A stretch of DNA of 64,000 nucleotides from JAHQVI01 sp963749875 (GCA_963749875.1 CAVVOX010000004.1:310001-374000); one strand, 5' to 3'. Shown: positions 25,570-35,496, numbered from the stretch's first letter. Program-made: numbers and translations. Notes: generated by a model not told the origin, from the letters alone.

Positions 25570-27112
25570 TTAGTTGTCGTTCTTCACCAGGGACAGCGCA
25601 ACGAAGCGAGTCTGGCGATTGGACTGGACCTGCAGCAGAACCGCCTTGCGGCCCTTCCGCGTGGCTTCGCGCACGCCATCGGCAACATCATTCGGTCCGG
25701 AAACCGCCTTGCCGCCGACTTCGAGGATCACATCGCCGGCTTTGAGACCCTTTTCGGACGCCTCCGAGGTCGGATCGACATCGGTCACGGCAACACCTTC
25801 CTCACCGGCACCCTCCACTTCAGAGGCAGGAGCGAGCGTCAGGCCGAGATCCTTCATTTGCTCGCGGTCCGACTTCTCTCCGCGGTCTTCGGTCAAGGCT
25901 GCGAGCTTGTCGGAGCTCGGGAAGGCGCCCAGCTTGACGGTCAGGGACTGCTGCTCTCCGTCGCGCATGACGGTGAGCTTAGCGTCGCTATCCGGGCTCA
26001 GATCGGCAATCTTGCGCGCCAGATCGCGTGAGCCTTCGACGTTCTCGCCGTTCACCTCGATCACGACGTCTCGAACCTTCAGGTCCGATTTGGCCGAAGG
26101 ACCGTCCTCCATGATCCGCGTAATGAGGGCGCCCTTGGCGTCTTTCATTCCAAGGCTTTCCGCGATGTCCTCATTGACGTCCTGAATCGTGACGCCGAGC
26201 CAGCCGCGACTTGACCTTGCCCGCCGACTTCAGCTCGTTGATGACTTTGTCCGCGAGCTTGGCCGGGATCGCGAATGCAATGCCGACATTGCCGCCGGAT
26301 GGGCTGTAGATCGCGGTGTTAACGCCAACCACCTCGCCGTTCAGATTGACCGCCGGGCCGCCGGAGTTACCGCGGTTCACGGCGGCGTCGATCTGCAGGA
26401 AGTCATAGGGACCGGAGCCGATACTGCGGCCGCCCGCCGAAACGATGCCGGCTGTCACGGTTCCGCCGAGGCCGAACGGGTTTCCGACCGCAAGCACCCA
26501 GTCGCCGACGCGCGGTTTTACTTTCGCGAATTCCAGATAGTTGTCGAACTTGTGGTCACCCTTGATTTTCAGCAATGCAAGGTCGGTCCGCTGATCGGTC
26601 CCGACCACCGTCGCCGAATATTTGTCCTCGCTCTCGAACGTCACGGAAATCTCGGCCGCTTTGTCGACGACGTGGTGGTTCGTGACGACATAGCCGTCGG
26701 GCGAGATCAGGAAACCGGATCCCTGGGCCCGCTCAAGTCTTTGCTGGGGACGCCCGCCATTGGGGAAATTCTTGCGGAACTGATCGAAGAAATCATGGAA
26801 CGGATGATCCTTCGGCAGGTCAGGTATCGAAAAATCGCGTTCCGACACTTCGCCGATGGCGGTTCCCTTCGTAAAGATGCTGACGACGGCCGGACGAACC
26901 TTTTCGGCAACGTCGGCGAATGTCGCCGGAGTTCTACTGAAGTCCTGCGCGAAGGCAGGCTGACTTTGAAGTAAGCTGATGCCGGACGAGCCGATCACAG
27001 CAATACCGAGCGCACCCGCACATCCAAGGGCGATCAGCGTTCGCTTGCCGGTCACTCGCATCGAAAACCGGGTTCCAGCTTTGTTCTGCTGAATTTTTTG
27101 TGGGATCGACAT
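25570..27112 (-). pseudogene. degP: DegP/HtrA periplasmic serine protease, split by one frameshift
   Basis: Envelope quality-control protease/chaperone. After a signal segment (about residues 18-50, ending QPAFAQ) comes the trypsin-like domain with the catalytic triad in VVTNHHVVD (His), DQRTDLALLKI (Asp) and NRGNSGGPAVN (Ser). Two PDZ domains follow: the first begins at DAKGALITRIMEDGPSAKSD, the second ends VILEVGGKAVSGPNDVADG. The first open frame ends out of register after LKSAGKVKS; removal of one base near 26209 gives GWLGVTIQDVNEDIAESLGM, which joins the second frame exactly. The restored length is about 514 aa, normal for DegP. Start 27112 follows AAAGGTGA. Likely a sequence indel or a recent mutation. 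Confidence 0.88.
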
Positions 27113-27275
27113 CCCGTCACCTTTCAATTGTTGCATCTGGACCATTGGTGTTGGAAAATATAAACATTAGGACGTTACACCGAGCTTTCCAGCGCGTTAA
27201 AACTTGGTAATGTCGGTTGTTGACCAAGAAAACCAGACTGGACGCATGGCGGAGGGGCTTCTATCAAATGGGCGC

Positions 27276-28490
27276 ATGTTGGTAATGCGGCGGTACCGCG
27301 CTCTGCTCGTTGTTTGCCACCTCGCTGTCTGGATGCTTCCGGCCGGCGGTGCCAATGCGGGCGTTCTCGCTGTGGCGCATCTCAAAGCGCCCGCCAACCC
27401 TTTCGTCACCCCGGTTGCGGTCTTTGGCACCGATGATCGACGGGATCTCCCGGAGGAGCTGAGCGGCCTCGAGGGCAAGATCGGCATGCTCTACGAGCAG
27501 TCGACCCAGACCCTGTGTACGGCGTTTTGTGTCGCCAAAGACATCATCGCAACGGCCGCGCACTGCCTGTTCCAGCCGAAGAATGGCAGGCTGCCTGATC
27601 TTAGCGATGTGACCTTTCGCCTGAATTACGGGACCACCCATCAGAGCACGGGCATCTATGCGCGCCGAACGCCGTTCACCAAGCATTTCGTCGCGGTGGG
27701 CACGACGGCCTTCAACAATGAGCCGCCTCTTTCCGCGCCGCGCGACTGGGCTCTGGTAAGGCTTGAGAACCCGATCTGCCGCTTCGGATCGCTCAAGGTT
27801 GAAGCAAGGCCGGTTTCGGAGCTTATCCAGAAATCAAAAGAGAATAAGGTCTTCCAGGTCGCTTTCCATTGGGACTACAAACATTGGCAGCTTGCTTATT
27901 CGAGACCATGCCGTATTCAGCTCGACTTTGATCAGATCAAATGGCGCTTGATCAAAAAGCATTTCATCGATCCTGACCAGCTTCTGCTTCACACCTGTGA
28001 TACGGGCGGCGCGTCTTCCGGTTCGCCGATTCTTCTCCAAGACGATCCGCCCAATCCGCCCTCAGCCATTGCGATCAATGTCGGAACTTACACAAGAACA
28101 CGGATCTTGTTGCGCCAGGGCGAGATCGTGAAAAAGCTCGATCCCGACATTATTGCAAATACCGGCGTCAACGGGAACGCCTTCAAATACATCATCTCGG
28201 AACTCGAAAATAACGCTTTCATCACCAATCGCGAAGACATGGTGCGATTGCAGTCCGAATTGCAGGCAAGAGGCCTGTATGCCGGTGCGATCGATGGAGT
28301 GCTCGGTCGAGGGACGCGAAGTGCGATCGTCGATTTCGAGGCTTCGGTGGGATTGAAGCCCACGGGTTTGCCGACGATCTCGCTGCTGCACCGGTTTGGC
28401 CAGGAGCGAGTCCGGCCGGCCCATACCTACAGCAACGGGCAAGCGACTTCTCAGCGAGTCAAGTCGAAAATACGCAGCAAACGCCGCTGA
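27276..28490 (+). CDS. secreted trypsin-like protease with peptidoglycan-binding domain
   Basis: A protein of about 404 aa. A signal peptide covers the first about 28 residues after the chosen start (ALLVVCHLAVWMLPAGGANA). The S1-type protease domain has the catalytic His in IATAAHCLF, Asp in APRDWALVRLE and Ser in GGASSGSPIL, with cysteines placed to bridge. The C-terminal 60-70 residues form a PG_binding_1 repeat (VRLQSELQARGLYAGAIDG, then GTRSAIVDFEASVGL). It is thus an envelope protease probably anchored to murein. Three in-frame starts are possible (27204, 27276, 27285); 27276 puts the signal peptide at the N-terminus. It is divergent from degP, sharing about 160 bp of upstream DNA, so both could respond to the same stress. 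Confidence 0.82.
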   Translation: MLVMRRYRALLVVCHLAVWMLPAGGANAGVLAVAHLKAPANPFVTPVAVFGTDDRRDLPEELSGLEGKIGMLYEQSTQTLCTAFCVAKDIIATAAHCLFQPKNGRLPDLSDVTFRLNYGTTHQSTGIYARRTPFTKHFVAVGTTAFNNEPPLSAPRDWALVRLENPICRFGSLKVEARPVSELIQKSKENKVFQVAFHWDYKHWQLAYSRPCRIQLDFDQIKWRLIKKHFIDPDQLLLHTCDTGGASSGSPILLQDDPPNPPSAIAINVGTYTRTRILLRQGEIVKKLDPDIIANTGVNGNAFKYIISELENNAFITNREDMVRLQSELQARGLYAGAIDGVLGRGTRSAIVDFEASVGLKPTGLPTISLLHRFGQERVRPAHTYSNGQATSQRVKSKIRSKRR

Positions 28491-28566
28491 CTGTCTCAAT
28501 TCCAAGACCGCCCCGCCGCCCCGACATCAAGCTGCCGAAACGCGAGCCCTTTAACCCGTTCGGACG

Positions 28567-28602
28567 TTAGCGCGATCGGTTCCAGCGGAAACGACTTCGT
28601 AG
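28567..28602. repeat. degenerate fragment of the TAGCGC repeat family
   Basis: TTAGCGCGATCGGTTCCAGC resembles the reverse complement of the right end of the long repeats at 20602 and 38922 (TAGCGCGATCGGTTTCATCG). It extends for about 35 bp before similarity is lost. It lies in the 274-bp gap between the convergent protease and psd genes, which otherwise shows no gene. Confidence 0.5.
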
Positions 28603-28764
28603 AATGCGCTGATCATCTTTCCGATGGGAAATTCTGCAAGAGACGTTTTGCGTTACCCGGGCCGTCCGAGGCGGGGCCTGGTCGTCTCTCTGTCCGACGC
28701 GGTGCTTGCCAAACCCACGTCATTCCCAGGAGGGCGCGGATGACCGACGCAGCGCGGCGCCGGC

Positions 28765-29478
28765 TCAATTCAATCGCACTTCGCGCCCGTTTTCATTCGA
28801 GCGCATATCCGCCAGTACCGTCTCGCCGCCGATCACGCGCTGGCCTTCGGCAACGAGAACGCCTTTGGCGCTGGGGATGTAGATATCGACACGGCTGCCG
28901 AACCGGATCAGCCCGATGCGGCTGCCCGCCTCGACCCGTTGCCCCTCTCGTACGAAGGTGATGATCCGGCGGGCGATCAGCCCGGCGATACGGACGACGC
29001 CGATCTCCATATCCGAGGCCGTCTTGAACACCATGACCTCGCGTTCATTATTCTCGCTCGCCTTGTCCATCGCGGCGTTGAGATAGAGGCCCGGAACGTA
29101 GATCCGCCGGACGATCTGGCCATCGACCGGCGCCCTGTTGATATGAACGTCGAAAATCGACAGGAAAATCGAAATGCAGGTATGCGGCACGTCCGGCAGG
29201 CCCAGCTCGCTGCGCGGCGTGTCGAGGTGAACGGAGGTGATCGTGCCGTCGGCGGGCGCGATAATCAGCCCCTCCCGCACCGGCGTGATGCGGGCCGGAT
29301 CGCGGAAGAAATAGCCGATGTAGATCGTCAGAAGCAGTGCGAGCCAGCCGAGCGGCGCCCAGAGCAGAAAGAGCAGAATGGTGACGACGACCCCGGCGCC
29401 GACGAATTTGTGCCCGTCCCAGTGAATGGGCACAAGCCCGCCGCGGATCGTGTCGAGCAGAGCGTGGCGGTCATTCAT
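28765..29478 (-). CDS. psd: phosphatidylserine decarboxylase (short type)
   Basis: A 237-aa enzyme making phosphatidylethanolamine from phosphatidylserine at the inner membrane. Residues about 22-50 hold one or two membrane helices. The motifs PADGTITSV, FLSIFDVHINRAPVDG and GLIARRIITFV are typical of the short (archaeal/alphaproteobacterial) class. The self-cleavage site that yields the pyruvoyl group is the Gly-Ser in RFGSRVD, so the chain splits into a large beta and a small alpha subunit. The start at 29478 follows AGGGGGA; the longer frame to 29583 is unlikely. The usual partner pssA is not the next gene here. Confidence 0.92.
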   Translation of the reverse strand: MNDRHALLDTIRGGLVPIHWDGHKFVGAGVVVTILLFLLWAPLGWLALLLTIYIGYFFRDPARITPVREGLIIAPADGTITSVHLDTPRSELGLPDVPHTCISIFLSIFDVHINRAPVDGQIVRRIYVPGLYLNAAMDKASENNEREVMVFKTASDMEIGVVRIAGLIARRIITFVREGQRVEAGSRIGLIRFGSRVDIYIPSAKGVLVAEGQRVIGGETVLADMRSNENGREVRLN

Positions 29479-29771
29479 GTCGGTCCCCCTACCGTCCCCG
29501 ATATCAGCGTGTTCGATCGCAAGGGTCGGGTGCTGAGCCCTGCGAAAGGTTCTGCGGAAAAAAGGACGAGAGCGCCTTCGCATGCCTTATGCCGTTCGCG
29601 ATGGCGCTCAAGCCTGCCTCATAGCATGCAAAGGCGGAAAAAGATGAGCGTTTTTGTGAAAAAATCCGCAGGGTCTCACTTTGAATTTCGGCTATGGGTG
29701 GCATAGCGGCAATAGCGGACCAGATGGGCGATTTCGTCTTACGTGAACGCTTTCCGACGCCGGCCCCGGCG

Positions 29772-29795
29772 CTCGTGGCCACCCCGGCACGAGCC
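29772..29795. terminator. GC-rich hairpin downstream of the Atm1-type exporter
   Basis: GCTCGTG and CACGAGC form a 7-bp stem with a 10-nt loop, extended by further GC pairs beyond one mismatch. It lies about 60 bp after the exporter stop (minus strand) within the 375-bp gap to psd. No T-run follows, so it may be a Rho-type end, a repeat remnant or incidental. The rest of the gap (29479-29853) shows no gene. Confidence 0.3.
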
Positions 29796-29853
29796 GGCAT
29801 CCGAAATCCTTCACGGTAACCGACACGACCAAAAGATCCGCACGCTACGCACA

Positions 29854-31794
29854 TCATTCCGCCGCCAGGGTCGATCTCGCCGCCTTGCCGTCGACATAGG
29901 GATCGCCCGTCAACTCGCGTGCCCGCCTTTGCGCCTCCTCGGCCTCCTGCTGACGCTCCCACATCCCGGCATAGAGGCCCGCCTGTTGCAGAAGCTGCGC
30001 ATGGGTACCGCGCTCGACGATCCTGCCGGCTTCGAGCACCAGGATCTGATCGGCGTGGATGATCGTGGACAGGCGATGCGCGATGACCAGCGTCGTGCGA
30101 TCCCTCGCCACGCGGTCGAGGGCGGCCTGGATCTGCTTCTCGGTGAAGCTGTCGAGTGCGGAGGTCGCCTCGTCGAGGATGAGGATCGGCGGCCCTTTGA
30201 GGATCGTCCGGGCAATGGCGACGCGCTGCTTTTCGCCGCCCGACAGCTTGAGGCCGCGCTCACCGACCATGGCCTGATAGCCGTCGGGAAGCATTTGGAT
30301 GAATTCGTCGATCTGCGCCATCCGGGCCGCTTCGCGCACCTCCTCGTCGCTCGCATCGGGCCGGCCATAGCGAATGTTATAAGCGATCGTGTCGTTGAAC
30401 AGCACGGTGTCCTGCGGCACCATCCCGAGCGCGGCGCGCAGGGAGGTCTGCGTCACATCCCTGATGTCCTGTCCGTCGATCAGCACGCCTCCCGAAGTGG
30501 TCTCATAAAAGCGGAAGAGCAGGCGCGAAATGGTCGATTTGCCGGCGCCGGACGGCCCGACCAGCGCAACCATCTTGCCGGGCGGCACCTCGAAATCGAC
30601 ATCCTTCAGGATCGGCCGGGCCGGATCATAGGAAAATGAGACGTGGTCGAACCGGATCTTGCCCTCGGTCACGGCCAGCGGCTTCGCTCCCGGCTTATCC
30701 TTGACCTCCGGCGCCTCGGCCATCAGCTCGAACATCGCCTCGATATCGACGAGGCCCTGCCGCAGCTCGCGGTAAATCATGCCGAGCAGATTGAGCGGCA
30801 TGTAAAGCTGGATCAGCATGGCATTGATCATGACGAAATCGCCGACCGTGTGCGTGCCGTTCACGACGCCGCGCCCCGCCAGCAGCATGCAGATCGTCAG
30901 GCCGATGGTGTAGATGAAGGTCTGGCCGGTATTCAGCAGCGCGAGCGAGGTATAGGCGCGCACCGCCGCGCTCTCATAGCGCACCATCGAATGGTCGAAT
31001 CGCTGCGCCTCCCAGCCTTCATTGCCGAAATATTTGACCGTCTCGTAATTGAGGAGGCTGTCTACGGCCTTCGTGTTCGCCGTTGTGTCACTCTCATTCA
31101 TCTCGCGGCGAATGGCGATGCGCCACTCGCTCGCCTTGAAGGTGAACAGGACATAGACGACAAGCGTCAGCGCGATGATCAAAGAGAACAGCCAGCCGAA
31201 TAGATAGGCCGTGAGCCCGAGCACGAAGATCAGCTCCAAGACCGTCGGGATGGAATTCAGCATGCCCATGCGGATGATCAGCTCGACGGCTTCGCGTCCG
31301 CGCTCGACGACCCGGCTGAGCCCGCCCGTCTTGCGTTCCAGATGGAAGCGGAGCGAGAGCCGGTGCAGATGCTCGAATGTCTGGTTGGAGAGATTGCGGA
31401 CGGCGTTCTGCCCGACCTTGGTGAACAAGACGTCGCGAACCTGATTGAAGGCCATCATCAGGACGCGGCCCATCCCATAGGCGATGACCAGCGCGATCGG
31501 AACGATGGTGAGAGCCGTCGCCGGCGTCACGGCGCCCGAGCCGCTTTCGGCCCCGGTGAACCAGTCGACGGCGGCTTTGTACGCCAGGGGCGTCGAGACG
31601 GTGATGATCTTCGCGGCAATCAGCACGAATCCGGCGAGCACAACGCGCCGTTTCAGATCCGGGCGGTCATCCGGCCAGACGAAAGGCAAGAGCTTCACGA
31701 AGACCGAGATCGGACCCACGCTGCTCTTCTGCGCATCCGGGAAGAAGGATGGCCGTTCACTTCGACTGCGATATCGCAAGGGCTGGTCTCTCAA
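29854..31794 (-). CDS. ABC exporter, Atm1/HMT1 type (permease-ATPase fusion)
   Basis: A 646-aa half-transporter. Six membrane helices occupy about residues 45-330, preceded by the family's soluble start (LLPFVWPDDRPDLKRRVVLA). The segments GVEAVE-like GREAVELIIRMGMLN and DSLLNYETVKYFGNE are characteristic of the Atm1 branch, where residues around them bind glutathione-type ligands. The ATPase domain has Walker A GPSGAGKSTISRL, signature LSGGEKQRVAIART and Walker B ILILDEATSALD. Bacterial members export glutathione-metal or persulfide conjugates. It functions as a homodimer. Divergent from the membrane protein at 32065; monocistronic. Confidence 0.92.
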   Translation of the reverse strand: MRDQPLRYRSRSERPSFFPDAQKSSVGPISVFVKLLPFVWPDDRPDLKRRVVLAGFVLIAAKIITVSTPLAYKAAVDWFTGAESGSGAVTPATALTIVPIALVIAYGMGRVLMMAFNQVRDVLFTKVGQNAVRNLSNQTFEHLHRLSLRFHLERKTGGLSRVVERGREAVELIIRMGMLNSIPTVLELIFVLGLTAYLFGWLFSLIIALTLVVYVLFTFKASEWRIAIRREMNESDTTANTKAVDSLLNYETVKYFGNEGWEAQRFDHSMVRYESAAVRAYTSLALLNTGQTFIYTIGLTICMLLAGRGVVNGTHTVGDFVMINAMLIQLYMPLNLLGMIYRELRQGLVDIEAMFELMAEAPEVKDKPGAKPLAVTEGKIRFDHVSFSYDPARPILKDVDFEVPPGKMVALVGPSGAGKSTISRLLFRFYETTSGGVLIDGQDIRDVTQTSLRAALGMVPQDTVLFNDTIAYNIRYGRPDASDEEVREAARMAQIDEFIQMLPDGYQAMVGERGLKLSGGEKQRVAIARTILKGPPILILDEATSALDSFTEKQIQAALDRVARDRTTLVIAHRLSTIIHADQILVLEAGRIVERGTHAQLLQQAGLYAGMWERQQEAEEAQRRARELTGDPYVDGKAARSTLAAE

Positions 31795-32064
31795 ATTTTT
31801 GGGGGCGCGGGCAGCGGCGCTCGGGCCCCGTGTTTTTAGAATAAATGTAATCGGGAGGGAACAATCTCAAGCGCCGGTCCGAAATCCGGTGCCCCGCGAT
31901 GCGGCTCGGCGAAGCGCATCGACCGTCAGAATTTGCCGTAACTCCCCGAATGGCACGGAAATCGACCATGCAGGCGGGCGCCGGCTTCGCTTCGCGCTTG
32001 AGTTTCCCGGTTTGCAAGGCTACGACCTCCCCCGAGATGCGTGTCAATGAGGGGAGTATGGGGT

Positions 32065-32685
32065 ATGGCCAGCATCGACCGGGCGAGCTTGGACCAAGCC
32101 GCGCGCGGACCCAGGAGAATGGGCTTCCTGTCGTCAATCGGCGGTCCGCAATTCATCGTCGCCCAGTTTTTCACGATCCTTGCGACCGTCCTCGGCGTCT
32201 ATCTCGCCGGCTATGTCGGCTTTCAGCGGACGCTGGAGTATGACCGCTTCGTCAAGGCGCAGGAGCAGACGAACCTGATCCAGTCGCTCCGGGCGGAATT
32301 GCGGCACAATACGGCCCGGCTGCGCGCGTTCGTGCCGCTGATGGAAAAGACGCAGGAAGGCCATGCGATCTACGGTGACTGGCCAAAGCTGCATCTCTTC
32401 ATCTGGCGAGCGTCGGCGGAGAATCCGACCGTCTTCGCCACGCCTCCGCAAACGCTCGCCGACATGCAGGCCTTCTATGAAGAGATCGGTCAGATGCTGA
32501 GCGATGCGTCCATTCAGGAGATGTTTCGCAGGCTGACCACGTCCAACGTCCATGATCGCAAAGTCCTTACGGAGCGGTTCGACGCCAAGGTCAAATTCGC
32601 CGAAACGACGCTTCTGCCGGCTCTTCAGGCCACGGCTGCGCGGTCGGAGACGCTGGTCCAGCAATATACGGGCGCCAGCCAATGA
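32065..32685 (+). CDS. single-pass membrane protein, unknown
   Basis: A 206-aa protein with one membrane helix near residues 30-50 (FIVAQFFTILATVLGVYLAG) and a helical, probably cytoplasmic or periplasmic C-terminal region rich in Gln/Glu/Arg (VKAQEQTNLIQSLRAELRHN). It has the look of a coiled-coil-forming stalk. The start at 32065 is preferred for its GGGG-containing upstream sequence; the frame is open from 32041 (GTG). No recognised domain. Convergent with mutT, with a palindromic repeat between their ends. Confidence 0.6.
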   Translation: MASIDRASLDQAARGPRRMGFLSSIGGPQFIVAQFFTILATVLGVYLAGYVGFQRTLEYDRFVKAQEQTNLIQSLRAELRHNTARLRAFVPLMEKTQEGHAIYGDWPKLHLFIWRASAENPTVFATPPQTLADMQAFYEEIGQMLSDASIQEMFRRLTTSNVHDRKVLTERFDAKVKFAETTLLPALQATAARSETLVQQYTGASQ

Positions 32686-32696
32686 GCGGCGTCGGT

Positions 32697-32760
32697 TAGC
32701 GCAACTTTCCCGCGTCCATCCCCGCCTTCGCGGGGACATGCTTGGACGCGTGTTGCGCTA
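32697..32760. repeat. palindromic repeat (TAGCGC family), copy next to mutT
   Basis: Reads from TAGCGCAAC to GTTGCGCTA, the two ends being exact inverted repeats, with internal CGCGTCCA/TTGGACGCG and CCCCGC/GCGGGG pairs. It matches the copy at 5762-5824 with only a few differences. The right-end CTA is the complement of the mutT stop codon. It fills the gap between two convergent genes. Confidence 0.88.
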
Positions 32761-33186
32761 GAGCCAATCCTGAAGGATCGGGATCAACGGCAGATCGGCG
32801 GGCGGCATGGGATAGTCGCGCAGGCGGTTCGCGCGCACCCAGGCGAGCGCCTGGCCCTCATGCGGCGTGATTTCGCCGTCCCAGCGGCGGCAGATGAAGA
32901 GCGGCATCAAGAGATGGAACGTCTCGTAGCTGTGGCTGACGAAGGTCAGCGGCGCGATGCAGGGCGCGCGCAGCTCGATGCCCAGTTCCTCGCGAATCTC
33001 ACGGATCAGCGCGGTTTCCGGTGTCTCGCCGGGCTCGACCTTGCCGCCGGGAAACTCCCAAAGACCGGCCATCGATTTCCCTTCCGGCCGCTGGGTCAGC
33101 AGCACACGGTCGTCCTCATCGATAAGCGCGACCGCCACGACCAAAATCAATTTCAAAGGTTTGGAGACCGGCACGTGTTCTTCCAT
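32758..33186 (-). CDS. mutT: MutT-type Nudix hydrolase
   Basis: A 142-aa Nudix protein. The Nudix box reads GGKVEPGETPETALIREIRE followed by ELGIEL, with the full set of catalytic glutamates. The upstream RPEGKSMAGLWEFPGG is the classic MutT lead-in for 8-oxo-dGTP hydrolysis in nucleotide-pool sanitation. The start at 33186 is chosen because the family starts soon before LILVVAVALID; the open frame to 33270 adds a charged, poorly conserved extension. The gene follows argJ by 175 bp on the same strand, as in other Hyphomicrobiales, and ends inside the palindromic repeat. Confidence 0.9.
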   Translation of the reverse strand: MEEHVPVSKPLKLILVVAVALIDEDDRVLLTQRPEGKSMAGLWEFPGGKVEPGETPETALIREIREELGIELRAPCIAPLTFVSHSYETFHLLMPLFICRRWDGEITPHEGQALAWVRANRLRDYPMPPADLPLIPILQDWL

Positions 33187-33361
33187 GTCTTTCGGTCCGA
33201 TGCGGGCGGGCTCGCAGCGATCTCGGTGCTCAGCCCTCTCCCAGTCATGAACCTTTGTGGTGAACGACAAACGTTCGTCTTTGGGGAGAGGGCGGTGGGT
33301 AGCGCCGGCTGAAGGTGGGGCGAAGAATTGCGCATTTCAGCGGTCGTTTCGAAGCGGAGTT

Positions 33362-34597
33362 TCAGCTGCGATAGCTGCCGTTGATGTCGATATAGCCATG
33401 CGTCAGGTCGCAGCCCCAGACGGTCGCGCGGCCGTGTCCGCCGGTGCCGACATCGGCGCGGATGGCGATCTCGCGGTTCTTCATATAGGCGCTGGCGGCC
33501 TCCTCGCTGTAGTCCGGGCTGCGCATGCCCTCGGTCGCCAGCAGCATGTCGCCGAACCAGATCGACAGCTTATCGCGATCGGCCGCCTCGCCGGCCTTGC
33601 CGACGGCCATCACGACACGGCCCCAATTGGGGTCGGCGCCGGCCACCGCCGTTTTCACGAGCGGCGAGTTCGCGATGGAGAGCGCGATGCGCTTGGCGGC
33701 GGCATCGTCCTCCGCGCCCACGACATGGACCGTGATCAGCTTGGAGATGCCTTCGCCGTCCTTGACGATCTGCAGGGCAAGATCCTGCATCAGCGCATGC
33801 AGCGCTCTTGAGAAGCCGGCAAGGGCCGGGTCATCCGCGCTCTCGATCCAGGGACCGCCCTTCGCCGCCGTGCCCGTCGCAAAGACGAGCAGCGTATCAC
33901 TGGTCGAGGTGTCGCTGTCCACCGTCACCGAATTGAACGTTGTCTCGACATGGCGGCTGATCAGCGCCTGCAGGGCGGGCGTGGTGACGGCGGCGTCGGT
34001 GAAGATGAAGGCGAGCATGGTGGCCATATCGGGCGCGATCATGCCGGAGCCTTTCGTGATCCCGTTGAGCGTAACCAGCACACCGGCGAGATCGGCGGTG
34101 CGGGAGGCAAGCTTGGGGAAGGTGTCCGTCGTCATGATCGTGCGCGCGGCGTCGGTGAAGCCATCTTCGACGGCGCCCTCGGCCAGCTTGCCCATCACCG
34201 CCTCGAAACGGCCCGGCGGGATCGGCTCGCCGATGACGCCGGTCGAGGCGAGAAAGACCTCCTCGCGCTCGCAGCCCGCCGCATCCGCCGCAAGCGCCAC
34301 GGTCGTCTCGACGATCTCCTGGCCGCGCATCCCGGTGAATGCATTAGCATTGCCGGAATTGACGACGAGCGCCCCTGCACGCCCATGCTCAAGCTGCTTG
34401 CGGCACCACTCGACCGGCGCGGACGCCGTTTTGGAGCGCGTCAGCACCCCCGCCGCCTGCGTTCCCTCCGGCAGCATCACCAGAAGCACGTCCTTGCGGT
34501 TCTTGTAGCGAATGCCCGCCTCCGCCGAAGCCAGCCTGACGCCCGGCAAAGCGGGAAGCTGCGCAAGACGCTCCGGCGCAAATGGCGATGGCTTCAC
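33362..34597 (-). CDS. argJ: glutamate N-acetyltransferase / amino-acid acetyltransferase ArgJ
   Basis: A 411-aa bifunctional enzyme of the cyclic arginine pathway, transferring acetyl from N-acetylornithine to glutamate. It is made as a precursor that cuts itself before the catalytic threonine in APDMATMLAF, giving two chains; the preceding KGSGMI motif and the oxyanion-hole Thr region (LASTGVIGEPIP) are present, as is the C-terminal GDMLLATEGM. Length normal. It lies 20 bp downstream of the parvulin gene, so the two are likely co-transcribed, with mutT next. Confidence 0.95.
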   Translation of the reverse strand: MKPSPFAPERLAQLPALPGVRLASAEAGIRYKNRKDVLLVMLPEGTQAAGVLTRSKTASAPVEWCRKQLEHGRAGALVVNSGNANAFTGMRGQEIVETTVALAADAAGCEREEVFLASTGVIGEPIPPGRFEAVMGKLAEGAVEDGFTDAARTIMTTDTFPKLASRTADLAGVLVTLNGITKGSGMIAPDMATMLAFIFTDAAVTTPALQALISRHVETTFNSVTVDSDTSTSDTLLVFATGTAAKGGPWIESADDPALAGFSRALHALMQDLALQIVKDGEGISKLITVHVVGAEDDAAAKRIALSIANSPLVKTAVAGADPNWGRVVMAVGKAGEAADRDKLSIWFGDMLLATEGMRSPDYSEEAASAYMKNREIAIRADVGTGGHGRATVWGCDLTHGYIDINGSYRS

Positions 34598-34617
34598 GGC
34601 GACTGCTCCAAGGCTGG

Positions 34618-35496
34618 CTATTGGTTTTTGTCGCCGCCCTCCGGCGCCGCTTCCACCTGGCTTTCCGCAGGCGCGTCGGCTTCCGCCTTCTTCTTCAACT
34701 CGGGATCGACGATCTCGATCTTAGCCTCGTCCCGCAATTTCTGAACGGCGCCGCGGAGCTTGGTCTGAATGAGCGATGCCTTGATCTGATCCTTGACCTC
34801 GTCAAAGCTCGGCGGCTGACGGTTGCGCTTGTCCTCTACCTTGATGATGTGCCAGCCGAACTGCGTTTCCACCGGCTCGGAGATCTTGTCCTTCTCCAGC
34901 GAGAAGGCGACATCCTCGAAAGGCTTCACCATCTGACCGCGCGTGAAATAGCCAAGATCGCCACCGGCCGCGCCACCGCGATCCTGCGAATATTTCGTGG
35001 CCAGCTCGGCAAAGTCCCCGCCGCCTTTCAGTTCCTCGGCGACTTTCTTCGCCTCTTCCTCGGTTTTCACCAGAATATGGCTCGCGCGAATTTCTTCCTC
35101 GGCGGGAAGATTTTTGATGCGCTCGTCATAAAGCGCTTTCGCCTCGTCTTCGGGCACGGCATCGCGGACCTGCTTCTCGAAATAGGCATCGCGCAGCGCC
35201 CGCAGCCGGTAATACGCCATGCGATCCTCGAAGGCCTTGCCTTCCGCCAGCTTGGCCTTTTCCGCGGCTTCCGCCATCAAATGGGCTTCGACGAGATATT
35301 CGAAGAGCACCCGGCGCCGGCTCTCCTCGGGCACGCCTGCAAGCTCCGAGCCGATCTCGGCCTCGGCAAACTTGAGCTCGGCCTCGCTGATCTCCTGGCC
35401 ATTGACGATGCCGACCACCGTCTCGGGCGCGGCCCAGGACGGTACGGCGGAGCTTGCCGCCGCGACGAAGATAGCGGCGAATAGGGTTTTTTTCAC
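34618..35496 (-). CDS. parvulin-type peptidyl-prolyl isomerase, periplasmic
   Basis: A 292-aa protein with a signal peptide (residues 1-22, VPSWAAPE near the cut). The SurA/PrsA-like N-terminal chaperone helices (residues about 35-130) lead to a single PpiC rotamase domain: IRASHILVKTEEEAKKVA, then FAELATKYSQDRGGAAGGDL and GWHIIKVEDKR. A charged, Pro/Ala/Glu-rich tail follows, likely disordered. Role: folding of exported proteins in the periplasm; it neighbours secA (divergent), in keeping with the export theme. Probably first gene of a PPIase-argJ(-mutT) operon. Confidence 0.9.
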   Translation of the reverse strand: MKKTLFAAIFVAAASSAVPSWAAPETVVGIVNGQEISEAELKFAEAEIGSELAGVPEESRRRVLFEYLVEAHLMAEAAEKAKLAEGKAFEDRMAYYRLRALRDAYFEKQVRDAVPEDEAKALYDERIKNLPAEEEIRASHILVKTEEEAKKVAEELKGGGDFAELATKYSQDRGGAAGGDLGYFTRGQMVKPFEDVAFSLEKDKISEPVETQFGWHIIKVEDKRNRQPPSFDEVKDQIKASLIQTKLRGAVQKLRDEAKIEIVDPELKKKAEADAPAESQVEAAPEGGDKNQ

